Of a DNA stretch of 64,000 nucleotides, positions 1 to 7,784 are shown one piece after another. The DNA lies in contig OZ252110.1 in assembly GCA_965248545.1 (NCBI GenBank), forward strand, positions 992,001-1,056,000, written 5' to 3'. The DNA comes from Alteromonas_E sp965248545 (GTDB taxonomy: Bacteria > Pseudomonadota > Gammaproteobacteria > Enterobacterales > Alteromonadaceae). Positions within the stretch are counted from its first letter, which is position 1; every line of letters begins with the position of its first letter. The notes beneath the pieces are model-generated. The model was not told where the DNA came from and made no database searches. It was given only the letters and a program-made list of their open reading frames with translations. Both the position numbers and the translations under genes were made by a program.

Positions 1-2
1 TA

Positions 3-158
3 GAGGGATACCGCAACACGGAAGAAGTGCACATTCTCGCGGAACGTGTTGGCGTAGAAATGCCTATCAGTGAACAAATCTATGCCGTGTTATATCAAGG
101 CAAAACAGCCAAGGATGCGGCACTTACACTACTTGGCCGCGACCCCAAATCTGAGTAA
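3..158 (+). CDS. gpsA: Glycerol-3-phosphate dehydrogenase [NAD(P)+], C-terminal end (partial)
   Basis: The open frame entering from the left edge encodes 51 residues and stops at 156-158. It reads like the extreme C-terminus of GpsA: an EGYRNTEEVHILAERVGVEM stretch, then a PISEQIYAVLYQGK segment and the ending LLGRDPKSE. GpsA reduces dihydroxyacetone phosphate to sn-glycerol 3-phosphate for phospholipid synthesis in the cytoplasm. The catalytic and nucleotide-binding parts lie outside the window, so the call rests on this conserved tail. It converges on the gene at 169-1677, only 10 bases away, and no terminator hairpin is visible between them. Confidence 0.85.
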   Translation, partial: EGYRNTEEVHILAERVGVEMPISEQIYAVLYQGKTAKDAALTLLGRDPKSE

Positions 159-168
159 CGCAGTAGCG

Positions 169-1677
169 TTACTCACTACTAGATTTACTGTTCGACTTTA
201 TCTTCTCAAAAAGTTCGAGTAATTCTTCCATCACAGAATCATCGTGTCCTGCCAGACTTGTCGCGGCGTCAACGTGTTCGAGAGCAGTAATATATTCTTT
301 CACATCGATGTAGAATTTCGCTGCAGTTATTCGTGCTCTGTAGTGATTCGGAGCAAATGCAAGCATCTGTTCGACCGTATTTCGGGCATCTCCCACTAGC
401 CCTGCTCTGTCATAAAAACGCATCAATGCCAAATAAGAAGGTAAATATCCGTTCTGGTTGATACTGAATTCAAAATAGCCTTTTGCCTTGCTTCTATGGT
501 TGCGCGCAGCCTCAATGTCGTCCTCTTGACGCGCCATTCCAGCTAAATGCATATAAGCATTACCCAGATTGTGAGTCACGTTTTTCTCGAGCACCTGAGC
601 CTTTTCGATTCGGTCAAGATAATCTAACAAGCGCTCCTTGTCTTTTTGAACACCAGCTCGGACTGCCATCACAGACATGGCAAAAGGATCATTGGCTTCT
701 GCAGCTTCCGTTAAATAGGTGTACCCTAAGCCCTCCGCATTTCGCCAACCAAACGCTCGCGCCAGAACAGATTTAGCCTCAACGGCCGATAGCGTCTTTA
801 TCGTTGTTTTTGCGTTGAGCTGAGGCTTATCAATAGCGAAACCGTCTTTGCTCTTACTCCGCGCATACGCAAGGACCTCGCTATTCAATTCACTGTAACT
901 GATCGGAAAACTTTGACTGTATGCGGCATCGACGTCGACACCTTGGTTGATCAGGTTTAAAAATTTAGCGTTCGCTTGGTAGTAACTTGGAAAACCATTG
1001 CGCGCGCCCAGTGTGAAATAGTGTGTCGTTAACCAAGCTGACGCATAGTATTTTGCCCAGTATCGCCAGCCTTTGTTCACGCCCCGAACGCTTTTAAACA
1101 ACTCTTCGGGCTTAATGAAACCGCGCTTGCTGAGGGTTTCGGCCCGGTCTTTTGGCACGGCTCCGACAAAGACGTAATCGTCACCTATAACCAGCGTCGA
1201 AAAGAATTCTGCAATCCCTTCGTTGTACCAGTTCGCAAATCGCATTGGTACGTTGGTCATGACCAGATAATGCACGTATTCGTGAAATACAACATCTAAA
1301 GCGGCTTTCCCGTCACGAGAGCGCACAAACATTTGCGGGCCGTAGATGGGATTGCGAAAGAAACCACCTACATAGTCCTTCATACCCAAGTTTTTCCACA
1401 TTTTGTCTGTTTCGAACATGTACACCGTTACTTGCGGTAAATTCTCAACTTCAACGCCTTTCATAAACTGCAATACTGTCATCCTGAAGACTTCTAAGTC
1501 TTCAATCGCTTTGAGGGCGGTTTCTGTATTGTAGTCGGTATACATAATGATGTTGTCAGTGCTGACTTTTTTCCAATCCGTCGGTTCTACGGCCGACGCA
1601 CTAAACCCCAACATCACTAAAACAAGCGCAATACTTGCGCGCTGAATGCATGAACGTAGACGAGTAAAACTGTGCAT
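169..1677 (-). CDS. Secreted gluzincin-like (peptidase MA type) protein with C-terminal helical repeats
   Basis: This 502-residue protein has a signal peptide (residues 1 to about 29, ending ASA). Residues 132-136 read HEYVH, a HExxH zinc-peptidase signature, and NEGIAEFF at 152-159 supplies the downstream glutamate expected of gluzincins. The region from about 35 to 270 fits a peptidase MA-like fold. Residues from about 310 to the end are helical and TPR/Sel1-like (for example AEAANDPFAMSVMAVRAGV and the alanine-rich pairs after 370). A periplasmic or surface metallopeptidase is likely, but the substrate is unknown. It appears to be transcribed alone, between gpsA and the pseudopilin gene. 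The HExxH plus NEGxAE pair is visible directly; peptidase activity is inference. Confidence 0.7.
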   Translation of the reverse strand: MHSFTRLRSCIQRASIALVLVMLGFSASAVEPTDWKKVSTDNIIMYTDYNTETALKAIEDLEVFRMTVLQFMKGVEVENLPQVTVYMFETDKMWKNLGMKDYVGGFFRNPIYGPQMFVRSRDGKAALDVVFHEYVHYLVMTNVPMRFANWYNEGIAEFFSTLVIGDDYVFVGAVPKDRAETLSKRGFIKPEELFKSVRGVNKGWRYWAKYYASAWLTTHYFTLGARNGFPSYYQANAKFLNLINQGVDVDAAYSQSFPISYSELNSEVLAYARSKSKDGFAIDKPQLNAKTTIKTLSAVEAKSVLARAFGWRNAEGLGYTYLTEAAEANDPFAMSVMAVRAGVQKDKERLLDYLDRIEKAQVLEKNVTHNLGNAYMHLAGMARQEDDIEAARNHRSKAKGYFEFSINQNGYLPSYLALMRFYDRAGLVGDARNTVEQMLAFAPNHYRARITAAKFYIDVKEYITALEHVDAATSLAGHDDSVMEELLELFEKIKSNSKSSSE

Positions 1678-1841
1678 TGATAGTCATCCTTGATGAACTG
1701 CTTAAGGGGGAAGAAGCTACCATATCGGATATCTTTGTCTAGTCGAATTATGTCGCTGTACTCAAACCATCCCTAAGTCCAATCCTAATCCCACTTGTTT
1801 TGGCCTATGTTTGCACGTTCAATGCTGACGGAGGGAACTGA

Positions 1842-2408
1842 ATGAGAAAGTCACGTAATCGCATGTTGATATGCGGTTTTACGCTACTTGAGCTAATGAT
1901 TGTACTCGGTATCCTGTTGATCATGGTTACGATCATCGCGCCCAACGTGCGAACAATTTTGGCCAAGCACCGTATCATCAGCGAGCTCAACCAACTTAGT
2001 TCGCTTATGCACTTGAGTCGTGCCCACGCTATTGATGAGCAAACCGTTGTCACCTTGTGTCCGTCAGCCGATTTAGCAACGTGTCAATTTAGCAACTGGG
2101 ACGCGCCTAAAATTGCGTTTCTCGATCACAACAACGACAAGTTCCGCGATCAAAATGAACAATTGGTAGCCGCTTTGCCTCAAGTCAACAAGGGAGTTAA
2201 AACGCAAGGACCAAAGAAAACCATTCAGTTTCTTGCCTCAGGTGTTGTGGGTAGTACCGCCACGTTGACGATTTGTCCGATCACAATAACGCCGGTATTA
2301 AATCGCGCACTGATTATTAGCCTGCAAGGGCGAGTGAGAGCCAGTAAAGACTATGACCAAGATGGTATTCACGAAGTCCGTCAAGGTGTGAATGTAACCT
2401 GCCCATAA
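1842..2408 (+). CDS. FimT/GspH-family type IV pilin-like minor pseudopilin
   Basis: The 188-residue product starts at an ATG preceded by a GGAGGG ribosome site about 8 bases upstream. A short basic leader is followed by GFTLLELMIVLGILLIMVTI, the class III prepilin cleavage and N-methylation motif with its hydrophobic helix. The periplasmic part has cysteines near 73, 81, 145 and at the C-terminus (VTCP), and a calcium-loop-like DHNNDKFRDQNEQ. GspH/FimT proteins are minor pilins that help prime type IV pilus or type II secretion pseudopilus assembly. No other minor pilin genes are adjacent, so it is an orphan here; the pilM-Q machinery gene set lies 47 kb away in the same window. Confidence 0.8.
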   Translation: MRKSRNRMLICGFTLLELMIVLGILLIMVTIIAPNVRTILAKHRIISELNQLSSLMHLSRAHAIDEQTVVTLCPSADLATCQFSNWDAPKIAFLDHNNDKFRDQNEQLVAALPQVNKGVKTQGPKKTIQFLASGVVGSTATLTICPITITPVLNRALIISLQGRVRASKDYDQDGIHEVRQGVNVTCP

Positions 2409-2464
2409 GAGAGATTCAGTCCCTCAAGTGAGTGTGAATTGGCCCTCGCTCAATAGTCTATGTT

Positions 2465-3370
2465 TTAGTCGCGATGAATCGCGTTGTTTTGTTTTAACCG
2501 CTCTGCAGCAAAATCAATGAAGTACTTGGTTCTCGCATTTGCCCGGCGCCCCTCTAGATGCACAATATGAACAGGCAAAGGCTCCGCTTCGCAGTCTGTC
2601 AGTAGTCGCACTAGTTTACCGCTCTCGATATGTTCGATGACTTGGTAACTCAAAGCTTGGCAAATACCTTGATTGGATAATACTGCTTCTATTGCTGCAC
2701 CCATATTGTTGGTGACAAAACGAGGCGTTAATTTGATTGATTCGATATTCGTTTTGCCGTTGAACGTCCATCGCGCAAAACGCTTATCCCACTGCGTCGT
2801 GATAATGCGATGTTTATTCAAATCATCAGGTGTTTGGGGTTCACCGAAGTGGTCTATGTAATGACGGGAAGCCACTACGTAGCGATGCACGTAACCGACG
2901 TGTTTGGCATATAAACCAGAATCACTGAGATGCCCAATACGCACCGCAACCTCGATCTTTTCGTCAACTAAATTGATGATGTGGTCTTGCAACATCAAAC
3001 GAACATCGACGTCTGGAAACTGGTTCAAAAACTGGTTAATGATGGGTAAAACGTGCATACGACCGAACAATACCGGTGCTGAGACCATAAGGGTCCCCTT
3101 TGGCTCAGCGTAGCTACCAGAAACCACATCTTCAGCCCGCTGGATATCCATCAAGATACGCTCGCACTCTTGTTGATAGATCTGTCCAGACTCTGTGAGC
3201 GCAATCTTACGCGTTGTTCTAGTGAACAGCTTTACCCCCAAGTGCGCCTCTAACTGAGCAACTGAACGGGTCACAACCGGCGCAGACACATTGAGTGACT
3301 GACTGGCAGCAACAAAGCTACCGCGATCACAAACCATCATAAACACACGCATCAGTTCAAGTTTATTCAC
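2465..3370 (-). CDS. LysR-family transcriptional regulator
   Basis: This 301-residue protein has an N-terminal winged helix-turn-helix (residues 1-60, with FVAASQSLNVSAPVVTRSVA and the LEAHLGVKLFTRTTR wing) followed by a periplasmic-binding-protein-like effector domain, the normal LysR length and order. It starts at a GTG with a GGTGA ribosome site. It is divergent from the small ORF + GST + FMN-binding operon, with two palindromes and a promoter-like hexamer in the shared intergenic region, so the natural inference is that it controls that operon and itself. The effector domain gives no clear ligand. Its sequence resembles the CrgA/YafC-like branch, whose members often regulate GST or quinone-stress genes; this placement is by impression only. 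Confidence 0.9.
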   Translation of the reverse strand: MNKLELMRVFMMVCDRGSFVAASQSLNVSAPVVTRSVAQLEAHLGVKLFTRTTRKIALTESGQIYQQECERILMDIQRAEDVVSGSYAEPKGTLMVSAPVLFGRMHVLPIINQFLNQFPDVDVRLMLQDHIINLVDEKIEVAVRIGHLSDSGLYAKHVGYVHRYVVASRHYIDHFGEPQTPDDLNKHRIITTQWDKRFARWTFNGKTNIESIKLTPRFVTNNMGAAIEAVLSNQGICQALSYQVIEHIESGKLVRLLTDCEAEPLPVHIVHLEGRRANARTKYFIDFAAERLKQNNAIHRD

Positions 3371-3381
3371 ACATCACCATT

Positions 3382-3398
3382 ATTACGTTTTTCGTAAT
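3382..3398. promoter_or_regulatory. Inverted repeat in LysR-operon divergent promoter
   Basis: ATTACG and CGTAAT flank a TTTTT spacer, a perfect 6-base dyad of 17 bases just upstream of the LysR gene start. LysR proteins bind T-N11-A dyads of this size, often near their own promoter. A second dyad lies at 3421-3435. Assignment to the adjacent regulator is inferred from position. Confidence 0.45.
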
Positions 3399-3420
3399 TG
3401 TTAAATAATTTTTTAGCCAA

Positions 3421-3448
3421 TTATTAACTTAATAATAACTTCTATACT
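3421..3448 (+). promoter_or_regulatory. Palindrome overlapping the probable -35 region, with a -10-like hexamer
   Basis: TTATTAA-C-TTAATAA (3421-3435) is a perfect 15-base palindrome. TATACT at 3443-3448 matches the sigma-70 -10 consensus in five of six positions and would put the -35 region on the palindrome. A regulator bound at 3421-3435 would therefore contact or block RNA polymerase for the rightward operon. The low-complexity A/T background lowers confidence. Confidence 0.4.
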
Positions 3449-3484
3449 GCGTCTGTGTCTAAAAAAAACACCCAGGAGGTAACC

Positions 3485-3679
3485 GTGACACATTCAATCT
3501 TCAAACCAAACACTCGTCAATGGGCTGAGCAAAAATTGCGATTAGCTGAAGATGCTTGGTTACTTCAATCCAGTGAACACATGGCACATTTCTATGCCCG
3601 TGACATCGCTACCTTAGCCGCGGGTACCAGTCGCACTAAACGCGATAAGTGCACCGCAACTGAACTTTCAAACGTTTAA
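3485..3679 (+). CDS. Small protein resembling the N-terminus of a DUF1348/NTF2-like protein
   Basis: The frame could begin at 3455, but an AGGAGGT ribosome site at 3474-3480 points to the GTG at 3485, giving 64 residues. It is the first gene of the LysR-divergent operon and ends just before the AGGAG of the GST gene. Residues around AEQKLRLAEDAW and HMAHFYARD resemble, from memory, the opening helix of DUF1348-type NTF2-fold proteins (usual length about 150), after which similarity stops at a lysine/arginine-rich tail. It may be a truncated remnant kept in frame or a genuine short protein; I cannot tell which. The strong ribosome site argues that it is still translated. Confidence 0.55.
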   Translation: MTHSIFKPNTRQWAEQKLRLAEDAWLLQSSEHMAHFYARDIATLAAGTSRTKRDKCTATELSNV

Positions 3680-3692
3680 TAGGAGCTCTATC

Positions 3693-4343
3693 ATGAACCC
3701 TCAATTTCCTTCGGGTGCGAAACCTGTCGTTTTATATCGCCACGCTTTATCTGGTCATAGTCACAAAGCTGAACTTATGCTGTCATTGCTTGGCGTACCT
3801 CACCGAGTAGTAGATGTGGATCTCGCCAACGGGGCCCACAAAGGTGACGATTTTTTAAGTCTCAACGCCTTTGGCCAAGTTCCAGTCATTGATGACAACG
3901 GCACCATTGTTAGTGATTCAAACGCAATCATTGTTTATCTAGCAAGTAAATACCCCGTTGAGCACCAGTGGTTACCCAAGTCACCCGTAACACTAGCCAA
4001 TGTGCAACGCTGGCTAAGCGTATCCGCTGGTGAAGTCGCATCCGGTCCGGCGGCAGCAAGGTTGGTTACCGTGTTCGGTGCATCACTCGATCATCAAACC
4101 GCGATCAACAAAGCCAAACTTCTTTTGGCAACTATGGATAAACATCTAAATACTCAACCGTACCTTGCCACTGATTTTGTTACGATTGCAGATATCGCAT
4201 GCTATACCTATGTTGCACATGCCCCAGAAGGCGATGTGGATTTAGACGACTACCCAAATGTTCGCGCTTGGTTGAGTCGCATTGAAGCACACTCTGATTT
4301 CGTGCCCATGCGGCGTACACCGCGTCTCAGTGAGGCGAGTTAA
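3693..4343 (+). CDS. Glutathione S-transferase family protein
   Basis: The 216-residue protein has a thioredoxin-fold N-domain (residues 10-85) with the GST features LYRHALSGHSHKAELMLSLL, the cis-proline segment GQVPVIDD, and the glutathione gamma-glutamyl contact SDSNAIIVYLA. An all-helical C-domain follows, with ATDFVTIADIACYTYVAHAP. Such enzymes conjugate or reduce electrophiles using glutathione in the cytoplasm. An AGGAG site lies 8 bases upstream of the ATG. It is second in the operon under the LysR regulator, and the next gene begins 2 bases after its stop, suggesting co-translation with the FMN-binding protein. The substrate is unknown. Confidence 0.9.
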   Translation: MNPQFPSGAKPVVLYRHALSGHSHKAELMLSLLGVPHRVVDVDLANGAHKGDDFLSLNAFGQVPVIDDNGTIVSDSNAIIVYLASKYPVEHQWLPKSPVTLANVQRWLSVSAGEVASGPAAARLVTVFGASLDHQTAINKAKLLLATMDKHLNTQPYLATDFVTIADIACYTYVAHAPEGDVDLDDYPNVRAWLSRIEAHSDFVPMRRTPRLSEAS

Positions 4344-4345
4344 TC

Positions 4346-5383
4346 ATGCTTACCGGTAGCCCTTTTCATCAACACGAACAAGCCATACAGGATCGTTTAG
4401 GTATCAGCGAACAGTACCGTCAGAGAGTGAGCCAGTTTATTCGCGATGAAATGCCAGAGCAGCATCAAACCTTTTTTAATGGTTTACCTTTCGTATTATT
4501 AGCTGCGCTTGATGAACAGGGTTACCCGTGGTTAACCCCCGTATTTGGCGATAAAGGGTTCATTCACATTCACTCGGCAACGGAATTCACCTTATCTGCT
4601 GCACCTACGTTGACGAACGCAATAGCGTTGCAATTGCAACCTAAAGACAAAATTGGGCTATTGGGTATAGAGCTCGAAACAAGGCGCCGAAATCGCTTGA
4701 ATGGAGTGATCAAACGTCACCACGACAATAGCATGACGGTGCAGGTTGACCAGAGTTTTGGCAACTGCCCTAAGTACATTCAAAGACGCGATATTAAATG
4801 GCAAACAAGTTCGACAGCGCCGACCATTCACCACACATCCGGTTTAAACAGTGAATGGAAATCATTCATCGAAAAGACCGATACGTTTTTCATAGCCTCT
4901 CGCACCGCACAATTAAACGATGCGCGGGCCAGTGGATTGGATGCTTCGCACCGCGGTGGTAATCCTGGCTTTATCAAAGTGGAAGGTAACACACTCACTT
5001 TCCCTGATTTTAGCGGCAATAATTTCTTTAATACACTGGGTAACATTCAAAGTGATGCCAGGGTTGGCCTCTTTATACCTGATTTCCAGACAGGCGATGC
5101 GTATTTTATAGCAGGACGCGCTAGTATCGATTGGGATGAAGCGAAACGCGCGCGGTACAATGGTGCATTGCGATTTATTAGCATCGAAGTCGAACGCAGT
5201 ATCTTGATCGCATCGGCTATGCCGATCAGAGCGACTAGTGCAGAAATTTCGCCAGCCCTGGTGGGAACCGGCCATTGGGTCGATCCTACGGCAAAAGTGC
5301 TGCCGAAAATGGTATTCGAATCGTTGTTCTCGAGTGGCTACGAGTTTGGGCGACGCCAAACTGGCGCCACGCGCGGAGATTAA
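4346..5383 (+). CDS. Pyridoxamine 5'-phosphate oxidase-like FMN-binding protein (two split-barrel halves)
   Basis: This 345-residue protein contains two flavin split-barrel-like halves. Residues 40-160 include PFVLLAALDEQGYPWLTPVF and end near QSFGNCPKYIQRR; residues 175-290 include FFIASR, SHRGGNPGFIKVEGNTLTFP and DFSGNNFFNTLGNI. This two-part layout is typical of the COG3576-like PNPOx-related family, of unclear substrate and probably flavin- or heme-linked redox function. It follows the GST gene by 2 bases in the same operon, which suggests joint detoxification of reactive electrophiles or quinones under LysR control. There is no signal peptide. Exact activity cannot be read from sequence. 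Confidence 0.75.
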   Translation: MLTGSPFHQHEQAIQDRLGISEQYRQRVSQFIRDEMPEQHQTFFNGLPFVLLAALDEQGYPWLTPVFGDKGFIHIHSATEFTLSAAPTLTNAIALQLQPKDKIGLLGIELETRRRNRLNGVIKRHHDNSMTVQVDQSFGNCPKYIQRRDIKWQTSSTAPTIHHTSGLNSEWKSFIEKTDTFFIASRTAQLNDARASGLDASHRGGNPGFIKVEGNTLTFPDFSGNNFFNTLGNIQSDARVGLFIPDFQTGDAYFIAGRASIDWDEAKRARYNGALRFISIEVERSILIASAMPIRATSAEISPALVGTGHWVDPTAKVLPKMVFESLFSSGYEFGRRQTGATRGD

Positions 5384-5400
5384 TTGACCATAGGCGCGAA

Positions 5401-5883
5401 TCAGATTGGAATTTTCACGCTGTCGGCAATGATTTCGTATACCTCGCCGACAGCCAGCTTCGCCGATGCATCAGCAAGGTCTTGATTAAAATGTTCAGCT
5501 TGTGCTTGGTCACGTACCTTTTTGACCAATTGGCCGGTTAACCAAACCGTTTTCCCAGAACTATCTGTGGGAATGAAGAAACCGTAGTCTTTGAACGCAA
5601 TACGAATGACTTCTTCACCCGACTGGGCAATGAAAAAACACCCCTTTTTTTGGCAAACCTTAGTGATCGCTGTTTGGATTCTAACGGTCTTGTCAGCCCA
5701 TTGTTCAGGCTGTTCGAATAGCGAGTGCAATTCGACCTTCGGCACTTGTTCATTTAGCACCTTACCAAAGGTTTCCGAACTGGCGTCCGCAACAACGGGT
5801 TCAGATAGGCGAATTGGCTCGGCTGCGATAACTGAAAAACTCGCCAATACGCTCGCTAACATGCCCAAGATTGTACGCGTCAT
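5401..5883 (-). CDS. DUF4920-family periplasmic protein
   Basis: The 160-residue product has a signal peptide (residues 1-20, ending IAA). The mature part carries WADKTVRIQTAITKVCQKKG followed by CFFIAQSGEEVIRIAFKDYG, an OB-fold-like segment with two close cysteines (KVCQKKGCFF), and a WLTGQLVKK strand; these match my recollection of DUF4920. The CxxxxC pair could bind metal or a redox partner. It is divergent from the parvulin gene, with 132 bases between starts, and convergent with the upstream operon. Function is unknown. Confidence 0.65.
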   Translation of the reverse strand: MTRTILGMLASVLASFSVIAAEPIRLSEPVVADASSETFGKVLNEQVPKVELHSLFEQPEQWADKTVRIQTAITKVCQKKGCFFIAQSGEEVIRIAFKDYGFFIPTDSSGKTVWLTGQLVKKVRDQAQAEHFNQDLADASAKLAVGEVYEIIADSVKIPI

Positions 5884-6015
5884 TATTTACCCTCGGTTGA
5901 AATCTAATTCAGTGCAAAAAGTTGGCTCATAATGAGGTAATACAGTTTGAAATACCAGTGCGAATCGCATTAACGCGCGGTACAATGAAAACGGAAATAC
6001 GGAGCGAGGATACAC

Positions 6016-6294
6016 ATGGCGACTGCAAGTGCAGTGCACATATTGGTCAAAACAGAAAAACAGGCGCTGGATATATTGAAACAACTCAAAGCTGGCAAAG
6101 ATTTCGCTAGCTTGGCCAAGAAATACAGTACCTGCCCGTCAGCAAAACGCGGAGGCGATTTGGGTGAATTCAGACGAGGGCAAATGGTAAAAGCCATTGA
6201 TAACGTCGTGTTCAAGCAACCCATTTTAAAAATCCATGGACCAATAAAAACCAAATTTGGTTACCACTTGGTGAAAACCTTGTACCGCAGCTGA
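6016..6294 (+). CDS. ppiC: Peptidyl-prolyl cis-trans isomerase, parvulin type (PpiC-like)
   Basis: This 92-residue protein is a stand-alone parvulin domain with no signal peptide: SAVHILVKTEKQALDILKQL, then FASLAKKYSTCPSAKRGGDLGEF, and a terminal GPIKTKFGYHLVKTLYR. The length and motif order match cytoplasmic PpiC, which isomerises Xaa-Pro bonds. The start is an ATG after GGAGCGAGG. It is monocistronic, divergent from the DUF4920 gene and convergent with trmL. Confidence 0.93.
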   Translation: MATASAVHILVKTEKQALDILKQLKAGKDFASLAKKYSTCPSAKRGGDLGEFRRGQMVKAIDNVVFKQPILKIHGPIKTKFGYHLVKTLYRS

Positions 6295-6314
6295 AAAAGG
6301 TGTGCCGGGCAATA

Positions 6315-6779
6315 CTAGACCGAATTTGGAAACCCTAACTGGCGCCACGCTTCATACACAAACACAGATACTGCATTAGATAGATTCATACTTCGACTCC
6401 CCTCCAGCATTGGAATGCGGACCCAGTGTTCCGGCGGAATAGAGTGCATAACGTCGTCTGGAAGGCCTCGCGTTTCCGGACCGAACAACACCGCATCACC
6501 CGCCATATATGACACATTGGAATGGTATTGCGTACCATTAGTTTCGCATGCGAATAATCGTTTTGGCTGACGTTCACTCAGGTAAGTGGCTAAGTCGGCG
6601 TAGCGCTTAACGTCTGCAAACTCGTGGTAATCAAGTCCAGCTCGACGCACTTTTTTATCGTCCCAATCAAACCCTAATGGCTCAATCAAGTGCAAACTAA
6701 AACCCGTGTTCGCACACAGACGAATGATATTACCAGTATTGGGTGGAATTTCTGGCTGAAACAGCACGATATCTAGCAT
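6315..6779 (-). CDS. trmL: tRNA (cytidine(34)-2'-O)-methyltransferase
   Basis: The 154-residue protein is a minimal SPOUT methyltransferase. It opens MLDIVLFQPEIPPNTGNIIR, carries LFGPETRGLPDD in the trefoil-knot region and ends with RIPMLEGSRSMNLSNAVSVF, the knot that binds S-adenosylmethionine. TrmL methylates the wobble ribose of certain leucine tRNAs. Length and motifs agree with the family. It lies downstream of the cpxRA-hydrolase operon on the same strand, 41 bases from the hydrolase stop. Confidence 0.95.
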   Translation of the reverse strand: MLDIVLFQPEIPPNTGNIIRLCANTGFSLHLIEPLGFDWDDKKVRRAGLDYHEFADVKRYADLATYLSERQPKRLFACETNGTQYHSNVSYMAGDAVLFGPETRGLPDDVMHSIPPEHWVRIPMLEGSRSMNLSNAVSVFVYEAWRQLGFPNSV

Positions 6780-6820
6780 AATTGGATATTACCTAGCGCA
6801 TAGAAAACGGTGAACGCACG

Positions 6821-7783
6821 TTAACCGACAACAAAGTCGAATAACGCAGTCATGGCAGGCGTTCGGTAAGTATCGGACTCAAACAGTAACTCATGTCTAG
6901 CCCCTTCAATAACACTAATTTCCGCATCAGGGATCTGTTTAACGACACGGTGTATACGGTTGTTGTCGACCACGCGGTCGGCACCCGATATTAACACGCG
7001 AGTCGCCACCGGAAACTGAGCTGCACTGGCTTCAATTTTATTCATGGCATCGGTAGCCGCTGCAAGCCACTGATATGTAACACCACCTAATTGCAGTGAG
7101 GGCTGCTGTTTGTATTCTTGCCGAAACAGCTGATATCGAACATTGCTATGTGTCAGCGTATTGATTTTAAACGGAATGTCGATGTATGGGCCTTGGCCAA
7201 AAGCGTACCATGGCGTCGTACTGCACCATTGATTGGTCTGTAACCCCATCAGCAACATTGCGTTTAATGCCACGTCCGGGATTGCCGGGCGCACGCCAAA
7301 CATTGGCGAACAAAACATCACCTTAGGGAACAAATCCGGTGACTGTAACGCAGTAAGATAACCTATCGCACTGCCCATCGAGTGACATACCAATACCGGT
7401 CGGAATTGAGACCTAGGGCCAACAACACACTCAGCGAAATACTTGAGGTCGTTAACATAGTGCTGAAAATCGCCAACGTAACCGCGTTGGGAGTCCGTGA
7501 CCATTCGACCTGAGAGCCCTTGACCACGATGATCGAGCATGTAAAGCGCGATCCCATTCTGAAAACACTCATAGGCGAAAGCTTTGTATTTAATCAAAGT
7601 TTCGATTCGGCCGTTGGAAAAAAGAATAGCCCCTTTTGGTGCCTCAGGTTCGCAGATGGCGTAGCGAATCGAGATCCCCTGCTCACCTGAAAACTCGCTG
7701 AATTCGACTTTAGTTTGCCAAAACTGCGCCACTTCCGTGCTGTACTTTTCAGTTAATTCAGATTCTTCAATCAGTTGCCACAT
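6821..7783 (-). CDS. pldB: Alpha/beta hydrolase, lysophospholipase-like (PldB family)
   Basis: This 320-residue protein has the serine-hydrolase lid-type arrangement of PldB-like enzymes: FSNGRIETLIKYKAFAYE, LDHRGQGLSGR, and a nucleophile elbow VCHSMGSAIGYL (the usual GHSMG with the first glycine replaced by cysteine). The late segment SGADRVVDNNRIHRVV suits the acid and GARHELLFE the catalytic histidine. It probably cleaves lysophospholipids or monoacylglycerols. The start codon lies one base beyond the stop of the upstream kinase gene, so it is the third gene of a cpxR-cpxA-hydrolase operon, linking it to envelope stress control. The exact substrate is inferred from the family. Confidence 0.8.
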   Translation of the reverse strand: MWQLIEESELTEKYSTEVAQFWQTKVEFSEFSGEQGISIRYAICEPEAPKGAILFSNGRIETLIKYKAFAYECFQNGIALYMLDHRGQGLSGRMVTDSQRGYVGDFQHYVNDLKYFAECVVGPRSQFRPVLVCHSMGSAIGYLTALQSPDLFPKVMFCSPMFGVRPAIPDVALNAMLLMGLQTNQWCSTTPWYAFGQGPYIDIPFKINTLTHSNVRYQLFRQEYKQQPSLQLGGVTYQWLAAATDAMNKIEASAAQFPVATRVLISGADRVVDNNRIHRVVKQIPDAEISVIEGARHELLFESDTYRTPAMTALFDFVVG

Positions 7784-7784
7784 G

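Noticed and set aside
4913..5359. 148-codon reading frame antisense to the FMN-binding protein
   Set aside because: It lies wholly inside a well-supported gene, lacks a ribosome site and has a low-complexity product with no recognisable domain.
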